Shown piece after piece: positions 1-8,798 of a stretch of 64,000 nt of DNA. The notes under the pieces are model-generated. The model had not been told where the DNA came from, made no database searches, and worked only from the letters and a program-made list of their open reading frames with translations. This DNA comes from UBA6059 sp040219045 (lineage in GTDB: Bacteria; Bacteroidota; Bacteroidia; Cytophagales; Cyclobacteriaceae). The number at the start of each line of letters is the position of its first letter. The first letter of the stretch is position 1. Both the position numbers and the translations under genes were made by a program. Location: NCBI GenBank assembly GCA_965229505.1, contig OZ245881.1:1178001-1242000 (forward strand). The letters are read 5' to 3'.

Positions 1-2001
1 TTGCTGGTAGGAAATAAGGAAACTGCCCTGGATGCTCCCAATACTATCCTCATCACAGCCTCCATGGCCAAGAAGTACTTTCCTGAGCAAGATCCGGTAG
101 GTAAGAACCTGGAGCTGCAGGGTAGGCAAAATCTTGAGGTGGTGGGCGTATTCAGGGATCCTCCCAAGAATGCTCATTTTCAATTTGACTTTATTATCTC
201 ATTCTCAAGTCTGAAGCAATGGTACGGAGGTGGCTACCCTACAGGCTGGTACTGGAACCCTTGCTGGACCTATGTGGTGCTCAATGAAAACGTCAACCCT
301 GAACATGTAGAGGCTAATTTTCCGGACTTTGTACTGAAGTATTTTCCAGACTTTGTGGTAGAGGATATTGAGCTCGAACTTCAGCCACTGACAGATATCC
401 ATCTGCACTCCAAGCTGGATTATGAGATAGCTGCCAATAGCAACATCCAGAGCGTTTACATTTTCGGCGCGATAGCCTTCTTCGTATTGGTCATTGCCGC
501 GATCAACTTCATCAACCTCAGTACTGCCAGAGCAACAAAGAGAGCCAAGGAAGTGGGTGTCAGAAAGGCACTCGGCAGCTCCAGACCGCAGCTAGTCAAT
601 CAATATATCCTGGAGTCCATTTTCCTCACCTTCCTATCAATGGTGATCGCCATATTGATCGTTGGATTCGCATTACCTTCATTTAATGCGCTGACGGATA
701 AATCAATTGCATTTAGTTTCCTGCTACAGCCTTATGTTGTGCTAGGGCTCTTCGGTATAGCCTTACTCGTCGGCCTACTATCTGGATTTTACCCAGCCTT
801 CGTCTTGTCCAATTTCAATACGATACTGGTGCTGAAAAACGCCCACCTCAAAACCAGCGGGCTTACTTTCAGGAAGGTATTGGTGACGCTGCAGTTTGCG
901 GTTTCTGTCAGCTTGATCATAGGCACGATCGTCGCAATCAATCAACTCCAGCTCTTGCAAAATAAGGATGTCGGTTTTGATCAGGAGAATATCCTGATGA
1001 TTCCCGTGATTCGATCTCCGATGGGTGAGCACTACGAAACTTTCAGAAGTGCTGCCCTCCAGAGTCCACATGTACAATCGGTAACAGCGGTGGAGGAAAT
1101 AGTTGGCGCGAAGCATCAGGTCAACAACTACAGGTTTGAAGGTATGGAGAAGTCACAGCCGTTTGCGCATTTCAATCTGCGACACGGTTTTACTAAGACT
1201 TTTAACATCCCAATGGCGGCTGGCAGAGATTATGATCGCAGCGTTCAGACTGATGATTCTTTAGCGCTAGTGGTGAACGAAACTATGGTGAAAGCCATGG
1301 GGTGGGGTACTCCCGAGGAAGCTGTGGGCAAGCGCTTCTACTATCGCAATGAGCTGAAAGGCAGAGTCATTGGGGTAGTGGAAGACTACAATGTAGTATC
1401 TAAGCACCACCCTATCGCTCCGTTCGTCCTTGCGCTGAACACTCATCCCGGAGCATTCAACTTGTTTATCAAATACGTAGCGGTCAAGGTTGATAACAAC
1501 CTGGAAGCTTCCATCGCAGACCTCAACACGGCGTGGAATGCAGTCCTGCCCAACATGCCGTTCGACTACTTCTTCCTCGACGACCGGCTTAATGACAGTT
1601 ATCAGACCGAGCAACAGCTCAGCAATGTGACTATGATTTTCTCCGGACTGACCATATTAGTTGCCTGCCTGGGTTTATTCGGTTTGGCGACCTTCAGCGT
1701 CGAGCAGCGAACTAAAGAAATTGGAGTGCGGAAGGTACTGGGTATCTCCACCCCACAGCTTTTAGTTCTTCTATCGAAGGAATTCTTGGGCCTAATCGGT
1801 ATCGCATTCGTGATCGCTATTCCTCTCTCCTATTTGCTAACGCAAAATTGGCTCAATGGCTTTTCATATCGCATCGATATAGAAGCCTGGCCATATCTGG
1901 TGGCAGGATTGATGACATTTGCGGTAGCCTTCCTGACTGTGGCCTATCACAGTCTGAAAGCCTCCACGATCAATCCGGTAGACACACTTAAGTGCGAATA
2001 A
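1..2001 (+). CDS. ABC transporter permease, FtsX/MacB type (5' end cut by window)
   Basis: The reading frame is open from base 1 to a TAA at 1999-2001, so the start and N-terminal membrane helix lie outside the window. The 666 visible residues show a periplasmic MacB-type domain, a three-helix FtsX block around residues 150-280, a second periplasmic domain and a second FtsX block at the C-terminus. The repeated motif around KEVGVRKALG (first half) and KEIGVRKVLG (second half) is typical of the duplicated FtsX permeases of Bacteroidota. Such proteins work with a separate ABC ATPase in envelope export or mechanotransmission; no ATPase is visible here, so the substrate is unknown. Confidence 0.88.
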   Translation: MLVGNKETALDAPNTILITASMAKKYFPEQDPVGKNLELQGRQNLEVVGVFRDPPKNAHFQFDFIISFSSLKQWYGGGYPTGWYWNPCWTYVVLNENVNPEHVEANFPDFVLKYFPDFVVEDIELELQPLTDIHLHSKLDYEIAANSNIQSVYIFGAIAFFVLVIAAINFINLSTARATKRAKEVGVRKALGSSRPQLVNQYILESIFLTFLSMVIAILIVGFALPSFNALTDKSIAFSFLLQPYVVLGLFGIALLVGLLSGFYPAFVLSNFNTILVLKNAHLKTSGLTFRKVLVTLQFAVSVSLIIGTIVAINQLQLLQNKDVGFDQENILMIPVIRSPMGEHYETFRSAALQSPHVQSVTAVEEIVGAKHQVNNYRFEGMEKSQPFAHFNLRHGFTKTFNIPMAAGRDYDRSVQTDDSLALVVNETMVKAMGWGTPEEAVGKRFYYRNELKGRVIGVVEDYNVVSKHHPIAPFVLALNTHPGAFNLFIKYVAVKVDNNLEASIADLNTAWNAVLPNMPFDYFFLDDRLNDSYQTEQQLSNVTMIFSGLTILVACLGLFGLATFSVEQRTKEIGVRKVLGISTPQLLVLLSKEFLGLIGIAFVIAIPLSYLLTQNWLNGFSYRIDIEAWPYLVAGLMTFAVAFLTVAYHSLKASTINPVDTLKCE

Positions 2002-2032
2002 GGTATTATTGATGGAAGACCAGGTCTCGACC

Positions 2033-3478
2033 TTAGTCTTCCTCGTCACGCCTTATCAGAAAAAGTCCCGTGAAAGTCAGCAGGCCGTTGAGTATCAGCA
2101 GCTCAAATCCGAACTTATAACCAAACAGCCAATCCACACTGTTGACGTTGATCATATAGGATAGTAATGGTGATAGCAGGCAGATGGGCAATACAAACTT
2201 GTCCCTGACCTGCCACTTAGTGAACATACCAAATGCATAAAGCCCTAGAAGTGGTCCATAGGTATAGCCGGCAGCTGTAAAAACCGAGTTGATCACGCTC
2301 TGATCATTGATCGCTCTGAAGATAATCACCACGACGAACAGTACGAGGGAGAACCCCAGGTGTACTTGTTTGCGGATACGACCGAACTTGTCTTCATCCT
2401 CAGCTCGGTAGCCCAAAAAGTCTACACAAAAGGAGGTAGTCATAGAAGTCAATGCAGAGTCTGCACTGCTGTAGGCAGCCGCTATTATTCCCAGTAGGAA
2501 AAGTCCTCCTCCTACCAGACTAAAATGCTGTAATGCCAATGTTGGAAAGAGATCGTCTGACCTTTGCGGTAGCGTGATCGCCATCTCATCGGCATAGATG
2601 TAAAGCAATGCGCCTAACGACAGAAACAGGAAGTTGACTATGACCAGCACGACACAAAACCAAAAGATGTTCTTCTGAGCATCCCCTAGTGTCTTGCAGG
2701 TTAGGTTCTTCTGCATCATATCCTGATCGAGACCGGTCATGACTATCGCGATGAAAGCTCCACTGAAAAACTGCTTGACGAAATTGCGGCCGCTTTGCCA
2801 CTCCCACACGAATATCTTAGACATCTCACTCTCCATCACCCGATCTGTGAGTTGGGTAAAACTCAAGGACAACTCATCTGCAATAAAGTAGATGCTAAAG
2901 ACCACAGAGAGAAGCATGAACAGTGTCTGAAGCGTATCGGTCCAGACAATGGTCTTGATGCCTCCTCTAAAGGTGTAGAGCCATATCAAGGCGATGGTAA
3001 TCATCACGGAAACCCAGAAGGGTACTCCGAATGCATCAAAGAAAGCCAGCTGCAGTACTCCGGCTACCAGAAACAGTCTGAACGACGACCCGATGATTCG
3101 CGATAGCAAGAAAAAGAATGCGCCGGTCTTATAAGACCAAAAGCCAAAGCGCTGCTCCAAGTAGGTATAGATGGAGATCAGGTTGAGTCTGTAGTACAAC
3201 GGCATCAGCACCATGGCGATCACCCAATAGCCCAGCAAATAACCAATCACCACCTGGAAATAGGCGAATTGAGAGTTGCCCACTTCGCCGGGTACGGAGA
3301 TAAAGGTCACTCCGGATAGTGAGGCACCAATCATACCAAAAGCCACGAGATACCACGGGGATTGTCGATTGGCGGTGAAGAAATCTTGTGACGTAGCACC
3401 CCGAGACGTGAACTGAGAAATCAGCATCAAAATCACGAAATACGAAGCAATAATCGCAAATACTAAAATGGGAGTCAT
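2033..3478 (-). CDS. Sodium:solute symporter (SSS family)
   Basis: A 481-residue polytopic protein with about thirteen hydrophobic segments and family signatures such as GASLSGVTFISVPGEVG near the N-terminus and AAAYSSADSALTSMTTSF around residue 340. These match the sodium/solute symporter fold (PutP/sialate/glucose branch), which couples inward sodium flow to uptake of a sugar, amino acid or organic anion across the inner membrane. Substrate cannot be read from sequence. It is convergent with the ABC permease gene upstream of it and divergent from clpS, so it is probably a single transcription unit. The start at 3478 leaves a short hydrophobic N-terminus as usual for the family. Confidence 0.85.
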   Translation of the reverse strand: MTPILVFAIIASYFVILMLISQFTSRGATSQDFFTANRQSPWYLVAFGMIGASLSGVTFISVPGEVGNSQFAYFQVVIGYLLGYWVIAMVLMPLYYRLNLISIYTYLEQRFGFWSYKTGAFFFLLSRIIGSSFRLFLVAGVLQLAFFDAFGVPFWVSVMITIALIWLYTFRGGIKTIVWTDTLQTLFMLLSVVFSIYFIADELSLSFTQLTDRVMESEMSKIFVWEWQSGRNFVKQFFSGAFIAIVMTGLDQDMMQKNLTCKTLGDAQKNIFWFCVVLVIVNFLFLSLGALLYIYADEMAITLPQRSDDLFPTLALQHFSLVGGGLFLLGIIAAAYSSADSALTSMTTSFCVDFLGYRAEDEDKFGRIRKQVHLGFSLVLFVVVIIFRAINDQSVINSVFTAAGYTYGPLLGLYAFGMFTKWQVRDKFVLPICLLSPLLSYMINVNSVDWLFGYKFGFELLILNGLLTFTGLFLIRRDEED

Positions 3479-3643
3479 CTATTCTTCTAAGAGCTGATAT
3501 TACTTTATTTTTGCAAACGCGAAAGTCGCAAATTACATGGAGCGCTTGAGACAGTCGCTCAATATTGCCACCGTTGAGTGCTCCAGTAGATGGTATTAGC
3601 GTCATCGCTAAAATAGACACTATATAACTATTAGTTACAAACT

Positions 3644-3925
3644 ATGGACTTTGGTTATCAGGAATTAGAAGAGGTAGAAGTACTGGAGGACACTGGTCTT
3701 GAGGACGAGAGAAACCTGGTCGTGTTCAACGATGATCACAACACTTTCGACCATGTGATCAGCACCTTGATCAAGGTGTGCAAGCATGATCAGCATCAGG
3801 CGGAGCAATGCACCTACATCATCCACTTCAACGGCAAATGCGCCGTAAAGAAGGGTGCGTTACCTACCTTGAAACCTATGCGCGAAGGGATCGTCGATGC
3901 TGGCATCAACGCTGAAATCCACTAG
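3644..3925 (+). CDS. clpS: ATP-dependent Clp protease adaptor ClpS
   Basis: 93 residues, the usual size. The core after an acidic N-terminal tail contains VVFNDDHNTFDHV and the helix that follows, the region which in ClpS binds N-degron substrates and contacts the ClpA/ClpC N-domain. It hands N-end-rule substrates to the ClpCP or ClpAP protease in the cytosol. It is followed after only five bases by recR, so the two are probably co-transcribed, although their functions are unrelated. Identification is from motif recognition; no Clp ATPase gene lies in the window. Confidence 0.88.
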   Translation: MDFGYQELEEVEVLEDTGLEDERNLVVFNDDHNTFDHVISTLIKVCKHDQHQAEQCTYIIHFNGKCAVKKGALPTLKPMREGIVDAGINAEIH

Positions 3926-3930
3926 CGTCA

Positions 3931-4545
3931 ATGGAGTACCCATCCAAGCTGATAGAAGAGGCCGTCAATGAAATATCTAAGCTTCCCGGCATAGGCAAGA
4001 AAACGGCCATTCGGCTGGCACTTCATCTGCTCAAGCAACCCAAGGACGACACCCACCTCCTATCGGAATCATTAAAAAAACTGCGCGAGGATACACGCTA
4101 CTGTAGTACCTGCCATATCATCTCAGATACCGAAGACTGTACTTGCCGCACGATGCGTAAGGATCTCAGCGTCATTTGTGTGGTCGAGGATACTCCAGAT
4201 GTGATGGCCATTCAAAACACCGGCCAATACAATGGCCTCTACCATGTGCTCGGAGGTATCATTTCACCCATGGACGGTGTTGGTCCTGAAGATGTCCATG
4301 TCGATTCTTTGATCAAACGCATTGCAGAAAGTGATGGTGAAGTCAAAGAAGTGATCCTCGCATTGAGCACAACGATGGAAGGAGATACCACGGCTTTCTA
4401 CATTATCAAAAAGCTACAACCCTACGATATTAAAATCACCTCTATCGCCCGTGGCATTCCTATCGGCGGGGAGTTGGAGTATACCGATGAGCTTACGCTC
4501 GGCAGGAGTATCATCACCAGGACGGTGTACGAGCAGAGTTCTTAG
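3931..4545 (+). CDS. recR: Recombination mediator protein RecR
   Basis: 204 residues, the standard length. An N-terminal helix-hairpin-helix (LPGIGKKTAIRLA) is followed by a C4 zinc finger (Cys58, Cys61, Cys70, Cys72), a Toprim domain starting near residue 80 (ICVVEDTPDVMA) and the C-terminal Walker-B-like region. RecR acts with RecO and RecF to load RecA on gapped single-stranded DNA. The ATG at 3931 lies just after the clpS stop, consistent with translational coupling. recO and recF are not in the window. Confidence 0.95.
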   Translation: MEYPSKLIEEAVNEISKLPGIGKKTAIRLALHLLKQPKDDTHLLSESLKKLREDTRYCSTCHIISDTEDCTCRTMRKDLSVICVVEDTPDVMAIQNTGQYNGLYHVLGGIISPMDGVGPEDVHVDSLIKRIAESDGEVKEVILALSTTMEGDTTAFYIIKKLQPYDIKITSIARGIPIGGELEYTDELTLGRSIITRTVYEQSS

Positions 4546-4569
4546 AGATTGGCGTTTCTTAGTAGTCCT

Positions 4570-4800
4570 TTAGGTTAGCTGCGTTAGATAATCTACCATT
4601 CCTTCCTCGGCAATCATCAGAATATCCTGATCCTTGGCTGCTTTCTTATAGGACTTGATATATTCGGCCTTCTCGATTTGATCAATATATATTCTAAGAG
4701 CACGTTCAATGATCTTATTCTTTTCAGTGGCTGATTGTTTGGATTTCTCATCGAGTTTTCCGAGGAGGTCTTCTGGCAGGTTGTATGTGAGAGTTTTCAT
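4570..4800 (-). CDS. Ribbon-helix-helix (CopG-like) protein, orphan antitoxin-like
   Basis: A 76-residue protein. Residues 1-45 fit the ribbon-helix-helix pattern: a short strand (KTLTYNLPEDLL), then a helix, a turn at ATEKNK and a second helix IIERALRIYIDQ. Such proteins bind DNA as dimers and often are antitoxins. No toxin gene is adjacent: downstream on the same strand is the convergent end of recR, and upstream is an unrelated membrane protein gene about 110 bases away. It could therefore be an orphan antitoxin or an ordinary small regulator. Confidence 0.6.
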   Translation of the reverse strand: MKTLTYNLPEDLLGKLDEKSKQSATEKNKIIERALRIYIDQIEKAEYIKSYKKAAKDQDILMIAEEGMVDYLTQLT

Positions 4801-4909
4801 ATCTATGATATGCTAGATGACTAAAATTGGTTGAAGTAAAGCCTGATATTTAATCAAGGGCCTGAATCTCTAAAGGCTGAATGTCACTAATTTATTATGA
4901 AAGGGTTTT

Positions 4910-5368
4910 CTAGTCTTTAGCAAACATCAACAACACGCAACTGATTATAACCAAAGCTGAGACTGCCAATAACAGGTTTGGCATAAAAGCTGAACGGCTT
5001 AAACCATAAGTCTTCTTCAAATCATTTGAGTTAAAACTACTGATTATATACAAGAGCCCCAGTCCTATTAATCCGGATATTAATCCAGTTCTTAAGTCAT
5101 TGAGAGAAACCGCAATCGCCATCAATGATGTAAATAAACCCATATATAGAAGTAAGAGAGAAAAGTAAAAACCTGCCTTCCTCTTCCAAAAGACTCCTAT
5201 CACTCCGAGGATTCCCAAGAGGGATATTATAACACCTGTAATTTGAGTCTCAATATTTATGTCAGATTGGCGGAAATATGGTAGGTAGACGAACGCATAA
5301 ACTATCAACATCATCAGAACAAGCTGAACGATCAGAATCAGAACCTCCTTTTTAGTCATGTTGAGCAT
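4910..5368 (-). CDS. Hypothetical membrane protein (about five helices)
   Basis: 152 residues with about five hydrophobic helices: roughly 8-28, 43-60, 66-83, 92-112 and 128-148. No motif that I recognise. The codon use and lack of gaps in the frame suggest a real gene. The first ATG (5368) and a second at codon 4 are both possible starts. The stretch between it and the ribbon-helix-helix gene holds no other gene. Confidence 0.55.
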   Translation of the reverse strand: MLNMTKKEVLILIVQLVLMMLIVYAFVYLPYFRQSDINIETQITGVIISLLGILGVIGVFWKRKAGFYFSLLLLYMGLFTSLMAIAVSLNDLRTGLISGLIGLGLLYIISSFNSNDLKKTYGLSRSAFMPNLLLAVSALVIISCVLLMFAKD

Positions 5369-5430
5369 TGAATTAATCGAGTATGTCCATTTGTACTTTG
5401 TCTAATATATAGTTTACCATTTTTTATCCA

Positions 5431-6492
5431 TCAAAACTTCACCGCCAAACCCGTCATCAAAGTATTAGCTCCATTAGTAGGGCCGTCTTCATTCTCATAA
5501 AGATCATTGTCACCGGTAGCCACTCTAAACTCCGTTCTCCAGGCGATGTTGGATTGAGGTCGATAGTTAAAGCTGACAGAGCCGATATTATTCTTGAACC
5601 CTATATCCCCAGGACTGGCAATTAGAATACCATCCTCATCGATCACATATTCATATCTTAATCCCAGATCAAATTTCTCACTAAATTTCACTCCTCCGAT
5701 CAGCGTTGCAAAAAAGAAGCTAGCAGACTCATCCGAATCCCAGGCCTCCTGGGATCCATGATCGAGGGACAGCATCAGGTGAAAGCCATCACTCACCTGA
5801 TAGCGGGTATAGAAGTGATTGTAAATACGGTACTTTTTGCCAATCGCATCATTGCCCTCATTGCCCAGCAGGTTGCCATAGTTGAGGGTCAGACGATCAT
5901 TGACTGTGTAGGTCAGGTTGAAGCCGTAGGACTTGGCATCATTGGTCTCTGAGATGATCTGCCAGCCATTGAGTACCACGGCAGTAAGCGAAAGTTGATC
6001 TGTCAACTCTGCGGACAATCTTACTCCGGTCTGGTAGTAGGGGGTGTATTCTGTCGCTAATGCGCGGGTGAATACTTCATTCTCGATAGAGAGTGGCGAC
6101 TCATAGCCGGTATGACCACCAAACACTCCGGCATCCAGCCATACTCCCTCGCCCAGCTTCACGCCGGCGTAAGTATCGTAGATCAGTCGCGTCAGGTCAT
6201 TTGGCTCTGCCGCATAGTTGGTCTGCACATAGGTACCGGTCTGTAGCCCTACGCTACCGCGAACCTTGTCATCCTCATACTCTGCCTTGATAAACAGCCA
6301 GTTGAGGTTAAACTCATTGTGCCTTACCGCTTGAGTGACATATGGGCGGTTTTGGTCAGTAGGTTTGTTAAACTCATATGCGTAGTAAGCGTCCGCATAG
6401 GCCGAAATATTGACCTGGGGGGGCGCCTCTTCCTGCGCAATTAACCCGGACATGGTCAGACAAATCAAAGTAATGGTTAGTGTAGCTCTCAT
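5431..6492 (-). CDS. Outer-membrane beta-barrel porin, OmpL-like
   Basis: From the ATG at 6492 the protein is 353 residues, beginning with a classical signal peptide (MRATLTITLICLTMSGLIAQ). The rest is alternating aromatic/polar strands typical of a beta barrel, ending in a terminal strand with a final Phe (TGLAVKF). The pattern resembles the family of putative OmpL-like porins common in Bacteroidota. An upstream in-frame ATG at 6519 would add nine charged residues before the signal peptide, so 6492 is preferred. It probably makes a diffusion channel in the outer membrane; the solute is unknown. It is divergent from the aminotransferase gene. Confidence 0.75.
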   Translation of the reverse strand: MRATLTITLICLTMSGLIAQEEAPPQVNISAYADAYYAYEFNKPTDQNRPYVTQAVRHNEFNLNWLFIKAEYEDDKVRGSVGLQTGTYVQTNYAAEPNDLTRLIYDTYAGVKLGEGVWLDAGVFGGHTGYESPLSIENEVFTRALATEYTPYYQTGVRLSAELTDQLSLTAVVLNGWQIISETNDAKSYGFNLTYTVNDRLTLNYGNLLGNEGNDAIGKKYRIYNHFYTRYQVSDGFHLMLSLDHGSQEAWDSDESASFFFATLIGGVKFSEKFDLGLRYEYVIDEDGILIASPGDIGFKNNIGSVSFNYRPQSNIAWRTEFRVATGDNDLYENEDGPTNGANTLMTGLAVKF

Positions 6493-6560
6493 TGGGTTGT
6501 TTTGTTTGAATTTAGGCAAATCCTGTCAATAATGATATAGCATCTCACTATCGAAATTCG

Positions 6561-6568
6561 TAGTTTTG
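6561..6568 (+). promoter_or_regulatory. Promoter -7 box for the aminotransferase gene
   Basis: TAGTTTTG fits the Bacteroidota -7 consensus TAnnTTTG and lies 24 bases before the ATG at 6593. No clear TTTG is seen at the expected -33 distance. The position argues against any start upstream of 6593. Confidence 0.4.
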
Positions 6569-6592
6569 CCATCAATTTTTAAGAAACCAATC

Positions 6593-7789
6593 ATGACCAA
6601 AATATCCGATCGCCTAGCCAATCTGGAGGAATCAGCCACCCTTGCCATGGCAGCCAAAGCCAGGGAATTCAAAGAAAAAGGCATCAATGTTATCAGCCTC
6701 AGCTTGGGTGAACCTGACTTCAAAACACCTAAGCACATCCAGGAAGGTGCCAAAGCAGCGATTGATGAAGGCAAATACTTTGCATATCCTCCCGTCAACG
6801 GATATCTGGATCTGAGACAGGCTATCGCGGATAAGTTCAAGAGAGAAAATGGCCTTGATTACAGTCCAAACGATATAGTTGTCTCCAATGGCGCCAAGCA
6901 GTCTATCGCCAATGTGATGTACTCCCTCGTCAATCCCGGCGATGAGGTGATCATATTTTCTCCTTATTGGGTTTCGTATTCCGCAATAGTGCAGCTGACT
7001 GAGGGCAAAGCTGTCTATGTCAAAGGAGGTATAGAGAGTGATTTCAAAGTAACCGGCGAGCAACTCAGGGCGGCCATTACTGATAAGACTAAGGTCGTGA
7101 TCTTCAGTAGTCCCTGCAACCCAACAGGTGCGGTATTCACCAAAGATGAACTCTCAGAAATCGCAGATGTGCTGAGAGAGCACGACGGTATCTATGTCAT
7201 TTCAGATGAGATTTATGAGCATATCAACTACACAGGCCAGCACGTCAGCTTCGCCTCCCTACCGGGAATGCACGAGCGCACGATCACCGTCAACGGATTT
7301 GCCAAAGGTTTTGCTATGACGGGATGGAGAGTAGGCTATATAGGCGCACCGACCTGGATAGCCAAAGCATGCAACAAGATGCAAGGCCAAATCACCTCCG
7401 CCAACTGCAGCATAGCCCAGCGTGCCGCACTGACTGCACTGACTTCAGACCTGGGCCCAACTAAAGAAATGGCCGAGGAGTATCTCCGAAGAAGAGACAT
7501 TGTGCATGGACTTCTGCAAGAAATCGACGGTGTGAAAGTCAACATGCCTACAGGTGCTTTTTACTTCTTCCCCGATGTGAGTTCCTACTTTGGCAAGTCA
7601 TCAGGGGCAACCAAAATAAATGATGCCAGTGATCTGGCACTTTATATCCTGGAAGATGCTCACGTATCGGTGGTGACGGGCGATGCTTTTGGAGATCCCG
7701 ACTGTATTAGATTATCCTATGCCGCCTCTGAAGCCGACCTGAGAGAGGCGATCCACAGAATCAAAACTTCGCTCGCAAAACTCTCTTAA
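6593..7789 (+). CDS. Aspartate/aromatic-type aminotransferase (PLP, class I)
   Basis: 398 residues from the ATG at 6593. Fold-type I aminotransferase motifs: LGEPDFKTP near the N-terminus, SSPCNPTGAVF, SDEIYEHINY and the PLP lysine (about Lys238) in AKGFAMTGWRVGY; the substrate-carboxylate Arg lies in CIRLSYAAS. This is the subgroup I-beta aspartate aminotransferase, which moves the amino group between aspartate and 2-oxoglutarate in the cytosol and sometimes also accepts prephenate. An alternative start nine codons upstream falls inside the promoter box. Only one base separates its stop from the sugar kinase start, so the two form a tight operon. Confidence 0.9.
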   Translation: MTKISDRLANLEESATLAMAAKAREFKEKGINVISLSLGEPDFKTPKHIQEGAKAAIDEGKYFAYPPVNGYLDLRQAIADKFKRENGLDYSPNDIVVSNGAKQSIANVMYSLVNPGDEVIIFSPYWVSYSAIVQLTEGKAVYVKGGIESDFKVTGEQLRAAITDKTKVVIFSSPCNPTGAVFTKDELSEIADVLREHDGIYVISDEIYEHINYTGQHVSFASLPGMHERTITVNGFAKGFAMTGWRVGYIGAPTWIAKACNKMQGQITSANCSIAQRAALTALTSDLGPTKEMAEEYLRRRDIVHGLLQEIDGVKVNMPTGAFYFFPDVSSYFGKSSGATKINDASDLALYILEDAHVSVVTGDAFGDPDCIRLSYAASEADLREAIHRIKTSLAKLS

Positions 7790-7790
7790 T

Positions 7791-8792
7791 ATGGCGTATT
7801 CATCACTCAGCAATGTATTTGAGAGCTTCGCAAATATCAAAGTACTCATCATTGGTGATGTGATGATCGATGCGTACGTCTATGGTGGGGTATCGAGGAT
7901 ATCCCCCGAGGCGCCTGTACCTATCGTCAATGTGAAATCTAAGGAGAAGCGTCTTGGCGGTGCGGCTAATGTGGCCTTAAATATTCAGGCCATGGGTGCC
8001 ACTCCTATCCTTTGCTCGATCGTGGGAGACGATTTAGAAGGAACAATTTTTGAAGAGCTACTTGCAAAGCAAGACATTACCTCAAGGGGTATTATCAAAA
8101 GTAGTAGTCGCATCACTACCGTAAAAAACAGAGTCCTCGCGGGATCACAACAGATGTTGCGCATAGACCATGAGTCAGACCATGGGCTGGATGCCCTCGA
8201 AGAAAAAACCCTGATCAAGCATATCAGCAACCTGCTAGAGGAATGTCAACTAGTGATCTTCGAAGACTATGACAAAGGCGCACTCAACCCCCAAGTCATA
8301 GCTGCTACGATCGACCTGGCCAATGAGAAAGGTATTCCTACGGTAGTCGATCCTAAGAAGCGCAACTTCATGGATTATAAGAAGGCGACCCTGTTCAAGC
8401 CCAATTTGAAGGAATTGAAAGAAGGACTTAAGATTGATTTTGATGTGAGGTCGCATTCAGCGTTGGAAACAGCTGTGGCCAAGCTCAAGTCTCACCTTGA
8501 GTTCAAGCTTGGGCTAATCACACTTTCCGATAGGGGCGTCTATATCGAGAGCGATGAGGAAAGGCATCACCTACCTGCGCACATAAGGAGCATTTCAGAC
8601 GTATCAGGTGCAGGCGATACCGTGATCAGCATAGCCGGATTGTGCATTGCTCTCGGGCTGCCGCTGAAGTTTACCGCGGAACTTGCAAACCTGGGAGGTG
8701 GGCTCGTATGTGAGCACCTGGGTGTAGTGCCTATCGATAAAGACAGGCTCTACAATGAAGCCGAAAAGAATCAGTTGCAGTCCTTGATATAA
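7791..8792 (+). CDS. rfaE1: PfkB-family kinase, D-glycero-beta-D-manno-heptose-7-phosphate kinase type (RfaE1)
   Basis: 333 residues with both PfkB signatures: GGAANVALNIQAMGA near residue 50 and DVSGAGDTVIS near residue 270, where the second Asp is the catalytic base. The N-terminal VLIIGDVMIDAYVYG and SRISPEAPVPIV are characteristic of the kinase half of HldE/RfaE. It would phosphorylate heptose 7-phosphate at C1 on the route to ADP-heptose for lipopolysaccharide. The nucleotidyl-transfer half of HldE is absent, so a separate rfaE2-type enzyme is expected elsewhere. It is transcribed with the aminotransferase and convergent with the arginine deiminase. Confidence 0.82.
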   Translation: MAYSSLSNVFESFANIKVLIIGDVMIDAYVYGGVSRISPEAPVPIVNVKSKEKRLGGAANVALNIQAMGATPILCSIVGDDLEGTIFEELLAKQDITSRGIIKSSSRITTVKNRVLAGSQQMLRIDHESDHGLDALEEKTLIKHISNLLEECQLVIFEDYDKGALNPQVIAATIDLANEKGIPTVVDPKKRNFMDYKKATLFKPNLKELKEGLKIDFDVRSHSALETAVAKLKSHLEFKLGLITLSDRGVYIESDEERHHLPAHIRSISDVSGAGDTVISIAGLCIALGLPLKFTAELANLGGGLVCEHLGVVPIDKDRLYNEAEKNQLQSLI

Positions 8793-8798
8793 CCGAGG

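Noticed and set aside
3129..3620. Long minus-strand open frame over the symporter start
   Set aside because: It is out of frame with the symporter, lies mostly within its coding region, and has an unlikely composition.
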